Source of the DNA: JAGVPT01 sp035500675
Lineage (GTDB): Bacteria > Bacteroidota > Ignavibacteria > UBA10030 > UBA8401
Length of the DNA stretch: 64,000 nt
Direction: 5' to 3'
NCBI GenBank assembly: GCA_035500675.1
Contig: DATJXA010000032.1
Location: forward strand, 54,485 to 118,484
In this document: positions 53,848 to 63,933 of the stretch, piece by piece
Numbering within the stretch: position 1 is the stretch's first letter
Layout of the letters: every line of letters starts with the position of its first letter
Translations under genes and position numbers: made by a program
The notes under the pieces: generated by a model
Seen by the model: only the letters and a program-made list of their open reading frames with translations
Databases searched by the model: none
What the model was told of the DNA's origin: nothing

Positions 53848-54330
53848 ATGCAGCAATATCTTCGCTACTCGCTCCTGACTATTCTGCTGCTTGTTGTTCA
53901 AACGACGATAATCCCATTTGTATCCATCGAGAATATTGTTCCAGACCTGCTCCTCATTTGGATCGTTCTCATCGCAATACAATTAGGGCAAATACCCGCA
54001 ACGGTAGCTGGGTTTGCTATCGGGCTTGTCATAGACCTAGTCAGCGGTCATTTTATCGGATTATCAGCTCTTTCGAAAACCGTGGCGGGTTTTTTTGCGG
54101 GGTATTTTTTTAACGAAAACAAAAGAGATATGACGCTGGGAAGTTACCAGTTTTTAATAATTGTTGGGTTGACGTCGTTGATTCATAACATCATCTATTT
54201 CGTCATATTCGTCCAGGGCAGCGATGTCAGCTTTTGGACGGCAATATTTCGATTCGGACTATTTTCCACAGTGTATACTATTGCTCTAGCCGTTCTTCCG
54301 GTCTTTGCCTTTTCCCGGAAGCTTGCATAA
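53848..54330 (+). CDS. mreD: Rod shape-determining protein MreD
   Basis: This 160-residue protein has about five membrane helices, starting YLRYSLLTILLLVVQTTIIPF, with the MreD pattern PDLLLIWIVLIAIQLGQ and GLVIDLVSGHFIGLSALSKT. It lies 15 bp before mrdA. The usual upstream mreB and mreC are not here. Confidence 0.9.
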   Translation: MQQYLRYSLLTILLLVVQTTIIPFVSIENIVPDLLLIWIVLIAIQLGQIPATVAGFAIGLVIDLVSGHFIGLSALSKTVAGFFAGYFFNENKRDMTLGSYQFLIIVGLTSLIHNIIYFVIFVQGSDVSFWTAIFRFGLFSTVYTIALAVLPVFAFSRKLA

Positions 54331-54345
54331 AACTGCTGTCATACA

Positions 54346-56187
54346 ATGACGACTGAAGAATTCGGATCCGCGCAAAGAAAGAACATCCTGCTCACCGTCA
54401 TCGGTTTAGGGCTGGCAGTTCTTGTTGGCCGCTTATACCAGCTCCAGTATGTTTACCGGGACGAATACGGAAAGAAATCCGAGGAAAACAGCATCCGGAC
54501 AGTAGTCAAGGAGCCGGTTCGAGGCTATGTCTATGATCGCAACGGAGAACTTATCGTCGATAACAGGCCGTCGTATATCGTCATGTTGACGCCGATCGAC
54601 TTCGACATGAGGAACGTTCCGCTGCTCGCCAAGATACTCCAGATGGATGAGGAATCGATAAAAGACAAGATCAAAAAAGCGCGACAATTTTCTCTTTTTA
54701 ATCCTACGCGCATCAAACGCGATATCGATTTTGCAACCCTGTCGGCGCTTGAAGAAAACAAGGGACTTCTCCCCGGGATCGAAGTGCAGGTCGAATCGAA
54801 ACGATACTACGGTTCGCCGGCGCGCGCTTCGCACATGCTCGGGTACGTGAAAGAGATCTCTGACTGGCAATTGGAAAAATTGGGAGAGTATTATCAGCCG
54901 GGGGATGTCGTCGGCTCGTCGGGGCTCGAGGCGAATTACGAAAAGTATCTGCGAGGAGAGAAGGGGTACGAATTCATTTCGCAGAATTCAAAAGGACAGG
55001 TCATCGGAAATTTCAACAACGGCAAATACGACATTGCCCCGAAGGACGGCCTCGACCTCCATCTCGCCATCGACGTCAACGTTCAGGCCTTGGCTGAATC
55101 TCTTTTGACGGGTTACCGCGGGGCTGTCGTCGCAATCGACCCGACGAACGGAGGAGTCATCGCTCTCGCGAGCGAACCGGATTACGACCTCTCCGATTTC
55201 AGCGGCGTCACACCTCCCGACGTATGGAACAAACTGAACGACGACGAAAACAAACCGCTCTTCAACCGCGCGACGCTCACGCGATATCCTCCGGGGTCGA
55301 CGTTTAAAATGATCTTGGCGATCGCCGCATTGGAAAATAAAGTCATCGACGAAAACTGGCGCGTGCAATGCCGCGGATATTTCGTCTACGGGCGCAAGAT
55401 ATTCAAGGACGAACATGTCCACGGGTCGACGAACGTCGTCGAAGCAATTCAGAGGTCGTGCAACGTTTTTTTCTACCAGCTAATGCTTAAAGTCGGGCTC
55501 GATCCCTGGAACGAGTATGCGAGGGAATTCGGGTTCGGACAGCCGACGAAGATCGACATCCTCGAGGAAAATGCCGGCCTGGTTCCATCGACCGAATACT
55601 ACAACCGCGTGTACGGAAAAGGAAAATGGACCCAAGGATATCTCGTGAGCCTCGGAATAGGGCAGGGAGAAATCGGAGTGACCCCGCTTCAGATGGCGAA
55701 CTACGCGGCAATGCTCGCCAATAAAGGGCACTACTTTCAGCCGCACATCGTGCAGACGATCTACAACCCATCTACGCATACGACCGACACGGTTGCCGTT
55801 GAACATCACGACATTCACATTTCGGAACGGACATGGCAGCTCGTGCGCGAAGGAATGCGCCGGGTCGTGATGGAGCCGGGCGGGACCGGAGGAGCGGCAC
55901 GGATTCCGGGCATCGTTGTCGCCGGCAAAACCGGCACCGCGGAAAACCCTCATGGGAAAGCCCACTCATGGTTTATCGGGTTCGCTCCATTCGATAACCC
56001 GAAGATCGCAATTTGCGTTCTTGTTGAAAATGTCGGTTATGGAGATTCGTATGCGGCGCCGATCGCGAGTCTCTGCATGGAAAAATATCTTTACGGAGAG
56101 ATTATTCGGTATCAAAAAGTTCCGGAGCAGCCCCCGAAAGAACAGCTTCCGGAGGAACGCCACACCACGACGACCGCATCGCGCTGA
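54346..56187 (+). CDS. mrdA: Penicillin-binding protein 2, peptidoglycan transpeptidase
   Basis: This 613-residue protein has one N-terminal membrane helix (about 14-32), a PBP dimer domain (about 50-220) and the transpeptidase domain with SxxK Ser318-Lys321 (GSTFK), SxN Ser371 (SCN) and KTG at 528-530 (AGKTGTAENP). It crosslinks lateral-wall peptidoglycan with RodA, encoded 28 bp downstream. Confidence 0.97.
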   Translation: MTTEEFGSAQRKNILLTVIGLGLAVLVGRLYQLQYVYRDEYGKKSEENSIRTVVKEPVRGYVYDRNGELIVDNRPSYIVMLTPIDFDMRNVPLLAKILQMDEESIKDKIKKARQFSLFNPTRIKRDIDFATLSALEENKGLLPGIEVQVESKRYYGSPARASHMLGYVKEISDWQLEKLGEYYQPGDVVGSSGLEANYEKYLRGEKGYEFISQNSKGQVIGNFNNGKYDIAPKDGLDLHLAIDVNVQALAESLLTGYRGAVVAIDPTNGGVIALASEPDYDLSDFSGVTPPDVWNKLNDDENKPLFNRATLTRYPPGSTFKMILAIAALENKVIDENWRVQCRGYFVYGRKIFKDEHVHGSTNVVEAIQRSCNVFFYQLMLKVGLDPWNEYAREFGFGQPTKIDILEENAGLVPSTEYYNRVYGKGKWTQGYLVSLGIGQGEIGVTPLQMANYAAMLANKGHYFQPHIVQTIYNPSTHTTDTVAVEHHDIHISERTWQLVREGMRRVVMEPGGTGGAARIPGIVVAGKTGTAENPHGKAHSWFIGFAPFDNPKIAICVLVENVGYGDSYAAPIASLCMEKYLYGEIIRYQKVPEQPPKEQLPEERHTTTTASR

Positions 56188-56215
56188 TTGAATTTCACCC
56201 TACTCTTGAGTAAGT

Positions 56216-57433
56216 ATGAACACATTTTTTAAAGAGTATTTCGACCGGACAACGTTTTTTGCGTGCCTTGCCCTTATCGGCATTGGCCTGCTGTCAATTT
56301 ACAGCGCAACGTTCGATACCAACGCGGCCATTAATTTTCATAAGCAAGTGACGTGGGCGGCGATCGGTTTTATCTTGATGGTTGCAACGATGCTCGTTCC
56401 CCTGCGCGTCATCCATCGCTCTTCAATGGTCATCTTTGCCATTTCTCTTTTTGGGCTCGCCGCCGTTCTGGCCGTCGGGCATCGCGCATACGGGTCGCTA
56501 AGTTGGTTTGGGTTCGGAGGGATGGGGGGGCAGCCGTCTGAATTCGTCAAGGTCACGACGATCCTTGCGCTTGCATCGTTCTTTAGCCGAAGCGACACGA
56601 ACATGGGGAGCATTAAAGACGTCGCTAAAGCGTTCGGGATCATCATGTTGCCGATCGCTCTCATCATGATGCAGCCGGACCTCGGAACGTCGTTGACGTT
56701 CCTTGCGATGTTTGTCCCGATTCTCTACTGGGCGGGCGCTTCGAATTTTCTGATCGTCGCAATCATCGCCCCGGGCGTCGTAGCGCTTGCTGCGATCATC
56801 GGCACGACGACATTTCTCATTGCGCTGGTCTGCGTCGGTGCGGCGCTCTATTTTTTCCGCGAGGACAGATTTTTCAGCGCTGTGATGTTCGGCGTGAACG
56901 CGATGGTTGGAATTTTCGTCCAGGTTGTATATGAGAAGCTGCCGCTCTATCAACAGAAAAGGATCGCGACATTTATCGACCCGAACAACGATCCGTTGGG
57001 GGCCGGATACAATGTCATCCAGGCAAAAGTCGCTATCGGCTCCGGGGGATTTTTAGGAAAAGGATATCTTCAGGGAACGCAGACACAGCTGAACTTCATC
57101 CCGAAACAATGGACGGACTTCATTTTCTGCGTGCCGGGGGAAGAGTTCGGCTTCCTCGGAGCCGTCATCGTTCTCGGGTTGTTTGCAGTCATTTTGATCC
57201 ATGGCGTCCGTGTCGGGTATATCGCAAAAAACCGATTCGGCAGCATCATAGCCATCGGTATCGTCTCTTTGTTCGCGGTCCATGTATTTGTCAATGTCGG
57301 CATGTCGGTAGGCCTCATGCCGGTGATCGGCATCCCGCTTCCCTTTTTAAGCTACGGCGGTTCCTCCTTGTGTTCGTACATGATCATGATGGGATTACTC
57401 ATGAATGTTTACGCGCACCGAAAAGAATACTAA
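56216..57433 (+). CDS. rodA: Peptidoglycan glycosyltransferase RodA
   Basis: This 405-residue SEDS protein has about ten membrane helices. Marks: LLSIYSATF, the region QPSEFVKVTTILALASFF, MMQPDLGTSLTF and PFLSYGGSS near the C-terminus. It polymerises glycan strands with PBP2. It is last of mreD-mrdA-rodA. Confidence 0.97.
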   Translation: MNTFFKEYFDRTTFFACLALIGIGLLSIYSATFDTNAAINFHKQVTWAAIGFILMVATMLVPLRVIHRSSMVIFAISLFGLAAVLAVGHRAYGSLSWFGFGGMGGQPSEFVKVTTILALASFFSRSDTNMGSIKDVAKAFGIIMLPIALIMMQPDLGTSLTFLAMFVPILYWAGASNFLIVAIIAPGVVALAAIIGTTTFLIALVCVGAALYFFREDRFFSAVMFGVNAMVGIFVQVVYEKLPLYQQKRIATFIDPNNDPLGAGYNVIQAKVAIGSGGFLGKGYLQGTQTQLNFIPKQWTDFIFCVPGEEFGFLGAVIVLGLFAVILIHGVRVGYIAKNRFGSIIAIGIVSLFAVHVFVNVGMSVGLMPVIGIPLPFLSYGGSSLCSYMIMMGLLMNVYAHRKEY

Positions 57434-57512
57434 CACACTGCCAAAAAAAATCCGAGGCCAAGCTGCAGCACCGCGCCTCTCTCCTCTGAACGTTCCAAGG
57501 CGTCACACTGCT

Positions 57513-60470
57513 ATGATGAAGCGTTTTCTCGTCCCGTTTTTTATAGTCGCCCACATCGTTGCCGCACAAACGCGAGCGCCGTCTCCCCTAAAAAAATTAA
57601 CTCAGCTGGTTCATGACCAGTGGCAGGTAAAAGAAGGCCTTCCGCAAAACTCGGTCAACGCCATCATTCAAACTCATGACGGATACCTTTGGCTCGGAAC
57701 ATACGAGGGTCTCGTACGCTTCAACGGAAAAAGTTTCACAGTCTTTGACAGAGGGAACACCCCCGCATTTGTGAGCAACAGGATCACGTCGCTTTGCGAG
57801 GATCGCAAGGGACGATTGTGGATTGGAACGTACGGCGGCGGCATTACCCTTTACGACGGTAATACATTTCACACTGTTGACAACAACGTAATTGGAAAAT
57901 ATATCAATGTTGGTTCAATGACGATAGACCCGAGCGGGAAAATCTGGGTCATCACGGAAAAAGGAGTCCTCGAACTTAACGATACGACGATTGAAGCGTC
58001 GTATCGCGATGTGCGTGTAGACAACCTCAATCCATTAGGGTTAAATATCGATAGACAAGGAAGAGTATGGTTGGGCTGGGCTGGACCGTTTTATATTGTT
58101 GAGAATGGGCTAGTGAAAAAAATAAAATTGCCGGGATATCAAGGAACGATTGGTTTCCCGGCGCTTTGCCGGGAGGGAGGAGTGTGGCTCATTGCCGTCC
58201 GTCCACATAGCGGAGTATATCTGGGGAAATATACGAACCACTACACATCGCTGAAAAGAATTCCAGATTCAATTGCCGCGATGAGCCCCACACCGCTGTT
58301 CGAGGATTCCAACGGCGCTTTATGGTGTTCCGGAAGCTCATCATTATTGAGGTATTACGACGGCGTCTGGGACGCTTACGGAAAGAAGGATGGCGTCCGC
58401 ATCGATGGAATCAGCGCAATTACCGAGGACCGAGAAGGAGATGTTTGGGTTGGGACAAACGGGGACGGTCTGCATCGCTTCAGAGATGCGCTCTTCACGC
58501 CCATCGGGATTCCGGAGGGGCTTCGCAAAGAAAATGTCTGGGCAATCTTTGAGGATTCCCGGCGGACGAAATGGGTCGGGAGCCTCGAAGGGTATTGCTA
58601 CACGATCGATTCCAGCGGAACAATAAAAACCCAGACAGAAATAGGCGGTAATTCTTTTTGTTTTTTGGAAGACAGGGAGAAAAATATTTGGACAGGCGGT
58701 GGAGCTATCGTAGACAGGCATGGAAAAAGAATAACGCTCGATCGAAGTTTCGTCACCAATAGTCTCGCCATGGACTCGACGGGAAGAATCTGGCTCGCTG
58801 CGGTTACGGGGGGAATTTCGGTTGTTGAGCACGGGAAAATAGTCGATTCGATTTCCCTTGGTAACGCGCTTGCCAATATCAGCATACGAGCCATGAGGGC
58901 CGATCGCGACGGTTCGATGTGGATAGGCACACAAGCGGGACTCTTTCATTACCGGCTTGGACAGCTGACACACTATACGACTTCCGACGGGTTGCCAAAT
59001 AATTGGATCAGAACCATCTATCAGGATTCTTCCGGCACGCTATGGATTGGCACAGACGGGGGGCTGGCTGAAAAAGCGAACGATCATTTTTTTTCCTATA
59101 CAGAAAAAGACGGCCTTCAAAGCAATACAATTCATATTGTTCTTGAAGACGACAGCAGCAGATTATGGATGAGCAGCAACAAAGGTATTTTTGTCGTCCA
59201 CAAAAAGGATCTTCAGTCGTTCGATAGCCACACCATCGACCACATCCCATGCATAGTTTATGGTGAAGATGACGGTATGCGAAGCGCGGAAGGAAACGGA
59301 AGCTTTCAACAAGGCGGCTGGAAGATGGATGATGGCACACTGTGGTTCGCGACAATTAAAGGAATCGCTATTGTCAACCCGAACCGTCCGATGATAAACA
59401 CCACCGCGCCCCCCGTCGTTATAGAGGAGGTTAATGTCGATGGTGTAACTCTGCCGGTCCAAAAAGCGCTTGAATTTCATCAACCGGTAAACGATATCAC
59501 CTTTCACTTTGCGGCGCTGAGTTATCGCATTCCTTCGCGCATCCACTATAGATATGAACTTGACGGTCTGCGATCCGAATGGATCGATGCAGGATCTCAG
59601 GACAATGTCACTTTTTCGAATCTTTCACCCGGCGATTATACTTTCAACGTCATCGCATCTAACGACGATAATGTCTGGAACGCCGCCGGCGCCGCCGTAT
59701 CATTTGTCCAGCCCCCGTATTTTTGGCAAACCTGGTGGTTTTACGGGATCGTCGGGTTTTCAGTTCTCGGGATATTTGCGGGAATCGTTAGATACTATGA
59801 TTTTCGGAAGGTGAAGCGCAGGATGGAAGCCCTTGAGCGTCAGCATTCACTCGACCGTGAACGCGCGCGCATCTCGCAGGATATGCATGACGAGGTTGGT
59901 TCGACGCTGACAAGAATCGCAATTCTCGGAGAACTGGCCCAGCGCAGCTTGGATCGCCGCGAGGAGACCGCTACACAACTCCAAAAAATTTCGGATATGT
60001 CCAGGCAAGTAATAGACAATCTCGGGGAAATTGTCTGGGCGCTCAATCCGAAGAACGACACACTCGACAGTCTGGTTGCGTACACGCGTCAGTATGCGGC
60101 GGAGTATTTAGAAATAACGCCACTGCGCACGGTGCTGGAATTTTCCGACGACATTCCGCAATCTCCGATTTCAGCCGAGACGCGCAGGAATATCTTTCTA
60201 ACAGTAAAAGAAGCCATTCACAATATTGTGAAGCACGCCGCGGCGACCGAAGTGAGCATTCACTGTATAACAGACCGTGAAACACTTCGCGTTACGATCA
60301 AAGACAACGGAAAAGGGTTTGTCATAGATTCTGCCGGGCGATTCGGCAACGGCTTGGCCGGCATGCGCAAGCGGATTGAAGATATCGGAGGGCATTTTGA
60401 TATTCTCTCTACTTGCGGCCGCGGAACAACGGTATCGTTTAAATTAAAGATCGCACGCGGCCAAGAATAG
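57513..60470 (+). CDS. Two-component sensor histidine kinase with periplasmic propeller
   Basis: This 985-residue kinase is called from the ATG at 57513, directly before the signal peptide (FLVPFFIVAHIVAA); an upstream ATG inside rodA would put 36 residues before it. At least seven Reg_prop strands are visible (DGYLWLGTYEGLVRF, KGRLWIGTYGGGI, DGSMWIGTQAGLF, SGTLWIGTDGGLA). A Y_Y_Y domain, one membrane helix (WWFYGIVGFSVLGIFAGIV) and a HisKA_3 kinase with His792 (SQDMHDEVGS) and GHKL ATPase (DNGKGF, GNGLAGMRKR) follow. No receiver or AraC domain is fused. Confidence 0.95.
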   Translation: MMKRFLVPFFIVAHIVAAQTRAPSPLKKLTQLVHDQWQVKEGLPQNSVNAIIQTHDGYLWLGTYEGLVRFNGKSFTVFDRGNTPAFVSNRITSLCEDRKGRLWIGTYGGGITLYDGNTFHTVDNNVIGKYINVGSMTIDPSGKIWVITEKGVLELNDTTIEASYRDVRVDNLNPLGLNIDRQGRVWLGWAGPFYIVENGLVKKIKLPGYQGTIGFPALCREGGVWLIAVRPHSGVYLGKYTNHYTSLKRIPDSIAAMSPTPLFEDSNGALWCSGSSSLLRYYDGVWDAYGKKDGVRIDGISAITEDREGDVWVGTNGDGLHRFRDALFTPIGIPEGLRKENVWAIFEDSRRTKWVGSLEGYCYTIDSSGTIKTQTEIGGNSFCFLEDREKNIWTGGGAIVDRHGKRITLDRSFVTNSLAMDSTGRIWLAAVTGGISVVEHGKIVDSISLGNALANISIRAMRADRDGSMWIGTQAGLFHYRLGQLTHYTTSDGLPNNWIRTIYQDSSGTLWIGTDGGLAEKANDHFFSYTEKDGLQSNTIHIVLEDDSSRLWMSSNKGIFVVHKKDLQSFDSHTIDHIPCIVYGEDDGMRSAEGNGSFQQGGWKMDDGTLWFATIKGIAIVNPNRPMINTTAPPVVIEEVNVDGVTLPVQKALEFHQPVNDITFHFAALSYRIPSRIHYRYELDGLRSEWIDAGSQDNVTFSNLSPGDYTFNVIASNDDNVWNAAGAAVSFVQPPYFWQTWWFYGIVGFSVLGIFAGIVRYYDFRKVKRRMEALERQHSLDRERARISQDMHDEVGSTLTRIAILGELAQRSLDRREETATQLQKISDMSRQVIDNLGEIVWALNPKNDTLDSLVAYTRQYAAEYLEITPLRTVLEFSDDIPQSPISAETRRNIFLTVKEAIHNIVKHAAATEVSIHCITDRETLRVTIKDNGKGFVIDSAGRFGNGLAGMRKRIEDIGGHFDILSTCGRGTTVSFKLKIARGQE

Positions 60471-60496
60471 AAGCATTCCGACGTTTCCCGAACAAA

Positions 60497-60522
60497 TACT
60501 ACTTTTGTGTGATTGAATCGAC
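60497..60522 (+). promoter_or_regulatory. Shared 26-bp pattern, copy 1, upstream of the response regulator
   Basis: TACTACTTTTGTG (60497-60509), ATTG two bases later (60512-60515), CGAC three bases later (60519-60522). The identical layout occurs at 61255-61280. It contains TACTTTTG, a TAnnTTTG box like the Bacteroidota -7 element, 24 bp before the start codon. Confidence 0.5.
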
Positions 60523-60546
60523 GGCTCAAAAGAACTACGTTACGCA

Positions 60547-61170
60547 ATGATACACGTTGTCATAGTCGATGACGACAGCGAAGTTCGCAACGGCATCGCC
60601 ATGTTGATTAACGGTACCCATGGTTACCGTTGCGTCGGTGCGTACGGGAACGCTCAGGAAGCACTCGACCAAGTGCCCCATCTCTCGGTCGATGTCGTAT
60701 TGATGGATATCAACATGCCGAACACATCGGGAATAGAATGTGTCGCAAAGCTTAAGGCGCTGCAACCGACGCTGCAAATCATGATGTTGACATCTTTCGA
60801 AGACAACGAAAAGATCTTTCAATCGCTCATCGCCGGCGCGAGCGGCTATCTGCTCAAAAAAACTCCTCCCACGAAACTTCTTGAGGCAATAGACGAGCTC
60901 CACAACGGGGGCTCTCCAATGTCGAACCAGATCGCACGGAAAGTCGTCGAAACATTCCGGACCCAGCCAGTCGGATCAAAAGATACAGTAGGACTGACAG
61001 AACGCGAACAGGAAATCCTTTCTCATCTCGCCAAAGGATACCGCTATAAAGAAATCGCCGATACCCTGTTTATCAGCGTCGAAACGGTTCGCACACACCT
61101 CCGCAACATTTACGAAAAACTCCACGTCCGCTCACGCACCGAAGCAGTGTTGAAATATTTTAACAAGTGA
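60547..61170 (+). CDS. NarL/FixJ-type response regulator
   Basis: This 207-residue regulator has a receiver domain with acceptor Asp54 (VLMDINMPN) and Lys in GYLLKKTPP, then a LuxR-type HTH (LTEREQEILSHLAKGYRYKEIADTLFIS). It follows the kinase gene by 76 bp and is its probable partner. HisKA_3 kinases usually pair with this class. Confidence 0.95.
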   Translation: MIHVVIVDDDSEVRNGIAMLINGTHGYRCVGAYGNAQEALDQVPHLSVDVVLMDINMPNTSGIECVAKLKALQPTLQIMMLTSFEDNEKIFQSLIAGASGYLLKKTPPTKLLEAIDELHNGGSPMSNQIARKVVETFRTQPVGSKDTVGLTEREQEILSHLAKGYRYKEIADTLFISVETVRTHLRNIYEKLHVRSRTEAVLKYFNK

Positions 61171-61184
61171 TTGGTGACAGTAAA

Positions 61185-61245
61185 TTGTAGGGAGTAGGGA
61201 GTAAGGAGTATTCACTGCTTACTCCCTACTCCTTACTGCATACCG
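61185..61245 (+). repeat. Heptanucleotide repeat folded as inverted repeat, copy 8 (GGGAGTA type)
   Basis: GGAGTAGGGAGTAAG (61191-61205) pairs perfectly with CTTACTCCCTACTCC (61218-61232). Units AGGGAGT, AGGGAGT, AAGGAGT have a 7-bp period. It lies about 15-20 bp after the response regulator stop, before the propeller gene. Confidence 0.8.
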
Positions 61246-61254
61246 TCTAAAGAT

Positions 61255-61280
61255 TACTACTTTTGTGCTATTGTTGCGAC
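61255..61280 (+). promoter_or_regulatory. Shared 26-bp pattern, copy 2, upstream of the PQQ-propeller gene
   Basis: Same layout as at 60497-60522: TACTACTTTTGTG, then ATTG (61270-61273) and CGAC (61277-61280) at identical spacing. It lies 145 bp before the ATG at 61426. Confidence 0.5.
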
Positions 61281-61425
61281 CCCCCGCCCGCGCTAACTTA
61301 CCCACGCTACGTGTTGCCCGTTAAGCCCAACGCCAAGACTCATTGATTGTCCAGATAAATTTAGTACCGCTCCGAAAAACCGGAGGCACGAAATTTTGAA
61401 GAGCATCATAAAAGGAGAAACTGCC

Positions 61426-63915
61426 ATGCACAACAAACACAAAGAACGGGCGTTGACCATTGCAAATCGCTCATCGTTCGTCATCGTGTTCATTTTTTTC
61501 TCTACGGTCTACGGGGGAGACATCAACGGACCGACCTGGAAAGCGGACCTTGGCAAAGAGATTCAGGCAATCCGCTACCTCGACGGCAACACGAACGTGC
61601 TTTTCGCCAGCAACAAATACGTCTGGCTGTACGATGTTGCGTCTGGAAAGAAAATCTGGAATGCCGAGTTGCAAGACTACAACAAAAAAGGGCTGCGGTA
61701 TGTCACTCAAGGGAATAAATTTTTTATCAGCACGTCAAAAACAGTGCAGTGTTATGACGCCCTAACCGGCAGCCGGTTGTGGGAAACGACTGTGCCGGAT
61801 GTGGATCAGGATGATTACCGTTCCAGGGAAAAGATCGCGAACGACGCCCTGATGATTCGTTATGAGGATCAACGTGTCCTGTTCAATACGACAAATGGGA
61901 AGATACTTCTCAACGTTACCATCAACGCAAAAGCCAAAGACAAAGGGGCTCCGGTCCTGTTCGATTTTCCTAAACAAGGAAAAGACCTTGTGCTCTTGAA
62001 GGGAGATAAAGCCGGTTTATTCGACATCGCCACGGGCGCGCAGCTTTTTGTCGGAGAAAACTACGTGCCAGACTACGACCTTGTGAAAAAAGACCTCAAT
62101 TGGTATTATCAAATGCCCGACGACGAGGCGATCCTGCTTGTGTTAGATGGAGAGGTAGTGGTTATCGACGCCGTTAACAATAAAGAGATCCTCCGACGCA
62201 AACTTGATATCGACGACTCGCACCAGGTTTTGATGCCGACGACGCAGGGGTGTGCGGTGTTCACGAAAGATAAGATCGTTCACTTCAACATGGAAAATGG
62301 CTCGGTCGTGGAAGTCAACGTTCCCTACGATGATATCCGCACAATGCAGCCGTATGTCGTCAACGGCAAAGACGTCCTGCTCATGAGCCTCAAGGACAAA
62401 ATGGTGGGCATCGATCTTGTTGGCGGTAAAATCATGTGGCAAACGAAAGAAGGCGACCCCAATTTTGAAGGCTTCGCCCATCGGTACATCGCGCAAGATA
62501 GCGAAGATGCTATCGTGACATACGCCCGGCCGCGTAAAGGCGGGGATGAAAGCGGCACATATCTTTATGCCATGAAAGTGAACCTGCTGACGGGTAATCT
62601 CGAATACAAGACGACGGTTGCACTCGGGAAAGATGTTGTCTCTCATGGCGGAGGCCTCCTCGGCTCCATCGGGAAAGCATACCTGGCCATGGCAACGCTT
62701 GGGCTTTCAACTATCGGCAGCGGCGCCGATTTTGGGTATTCGAACATCGGATTTGATTACGATGTAATGGAAGAAAACGGCCGACTTATTACGGCGATCG
62801 TTACGTCTGCAGAAATGCTTAACCCGGACACGCGCAAAGAAGGGGGCGAAGGTTTCTGCGCTGTCGATGAGAAAACGGGAGCCGTGGTTTACAAAAGTTA
62901 TTTCCCGATCCTCGATAAATCCGATAAGTTCACGAGCGCTTCTTTTGTGGACAACAACGTGGTCTATCTGACTGGCGAGAACCGTTTAATTGCATTCGAT
63001 CTTGTAGCGGGGAAGGAACTGTGGAGCATCGAAAAGGAGCTTGATGACGCGCAGGTATTCGACATGGCAATGATCGACGGCGTTCTTTACGCAAAGTGCG
63101 GAAAAAAAGCTTACACCGCAGTGTTCCTTATCGGCGACCAGAGCTTTTACGCCCATCTCAACAACCAGGCGACCGAGGACAAGCTCGATGTCGACGAGGA
63201 TTCGAAAACGAAGCCGTTCTGTTTTCTTGCCGTTGATCCCGCTTCCGGAAAGATCCTCTGGCGCACAGAAACAGAGAATGATCCGGCGCTGGCAGAGGGT
63301 GACTTTGGCCTGTCCAACACCCATGCTTCGTTCTCGTTCCATGAAATGAAGTTGGCAATGCAGGGGTATGGTGGCGATCGGTCAAAGGTCGTAAAGCCGT
63401 TTGATTTTACTTCATACTATAATCCGGACGCCAAGGAGTTATATTTCTCCGACCTCGAAAAAGTCTATGCCCTGAAGCTCGGTCGCGACGGAGGAAAAAT
63501 AGATTGGGAATTCAGCCTCAAGAAGAACGATGTTGGCGCCATTGAGTTCGAAAAAGCATTCGCATACAACAAGCGTGACCATAAAATGACCCAGCCGCTG
63601 CGGTTTGAGTACTCCGGGGGGAAGATGGTCGTGTATGGTCCGGAAGGGATTGCGGCAATCGATCCGGCAACCGGGAAGCCGCTTTGGACCCGCGAATGGA
63701 GTTTCGACTGGAAAAAAGTTCGTTACTTCCCGCAGCTTGTAGACAACAAGCTCGTTTACTGCATCGACTCAAAACTGACGAAGATCGATCTTGGGAGTGG
63801 GGCAGTGGATTGGCAGGTGAAAGTTGACAAGGATACTGGACTCTATCCGTCTCCGGACAACAATTATATTATTACGCTGAACGATGAAGTTGCATCGGCT
63901 TTTTCTCTGAAATAA
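61426..63915 (+). CDS. Exported PQQ-like beta-propeller repeat protein
   Basis: This 829-residue protein is called from the ATG at 61426, which has AAGGAG 10 bp upstream; a TTG 10 codons earlier is less likely. A signal-like helix (SSFVIVFIFFSTVYGG) is followed by repeated blades of the PQQ type, with tags such as VASGKKIWNAEL, LTGSRLWETTV, LVAGKELWSIEK and PATGKPLWTREW. It lacks the Cys/Asp active-site pattern of true quinoprotein dehydrogenases as far as I can see, so a binding or scaffold role is likelier. It may be controlled by the adjacent two-component pair. Confidence 0.85.
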   Translation: MHNKHKERALTIANRSSFVIVFIFFSTVYGGDINGPTWKADLGKEIQAIRYLDGNTNVLFASNKYVWLYDVASGKKIWNAELQDYNKKGLRYVTQGNKFFISTSKTVQCYDALTGSRLWETTVPDVDQDDYRSREKIANDALMIRYEDQRVLFNTTNGKILLNVTINAKAKDKGAPVLFDFPKQGKDLVLLKGDKAGLFDIATGAQLFVGENYVPDYDLVKKDLNWYYQMPDDEAILLVLDGEVVVIDAVNNKEILRRKLDIDDSHQVLMPTTQGCAVFTKDKIVHFNMENGSVVEVNVPYDDIRTMQPYVVNGKDVLLMSLKDKMVGIDLVGGKIMWQTKEGDPNFEGFAHRYIAQDSEDAIVTYARPRKGGDESGTYLYAMKVNLLTGNLEYKTTVALGKDVVSHGGGLLGSIGKAYLAMATLGLSTIGSGADFGYSNIGFDYDVMEENGRLITAIVTSAEMLNPDTRKEGGEGFCAVDEKTGAVVYKSYFPILDKSDKFTSASFVDNNVVYLTGENRLIAFDLVAGKELWSIEKELDDAQVFDMAMIDGVLYAKCGKKAYTAVFLIGDQSFYAHLNNQATEDKLDVDEDSKTKPFCFLAVDPASGKILWRTETENDPALAEGDFGLSNTHASFSFHEMKLAMQGYGGDRSKVVKPFDFTSYYNPDAKELYFSDLEKVYALKLGRDGGKIDWEFSLKKNDVGAIEFEKAFAYNKRDHKMTQPLRFEYSGGKMVVYGPEGIAAIDPATGKPLWTREWSFDWKKVRYFPQLVDNKLVYCIDSKLTKIDLGSGAVDWQVKVDKDTGLYPSPDNNYIITLNDEVASAFSLK

Positions 63916-63933
63916 TTTCCCGACGCTTAACAA

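Noticed and set aside
57405..60470. Sensor kinase as a one-protein hybrid two-component system with AraC output
   Set aside because: The protein ends right after the GHKL ATPase domain; the regulator is a separate NarL-type gene.
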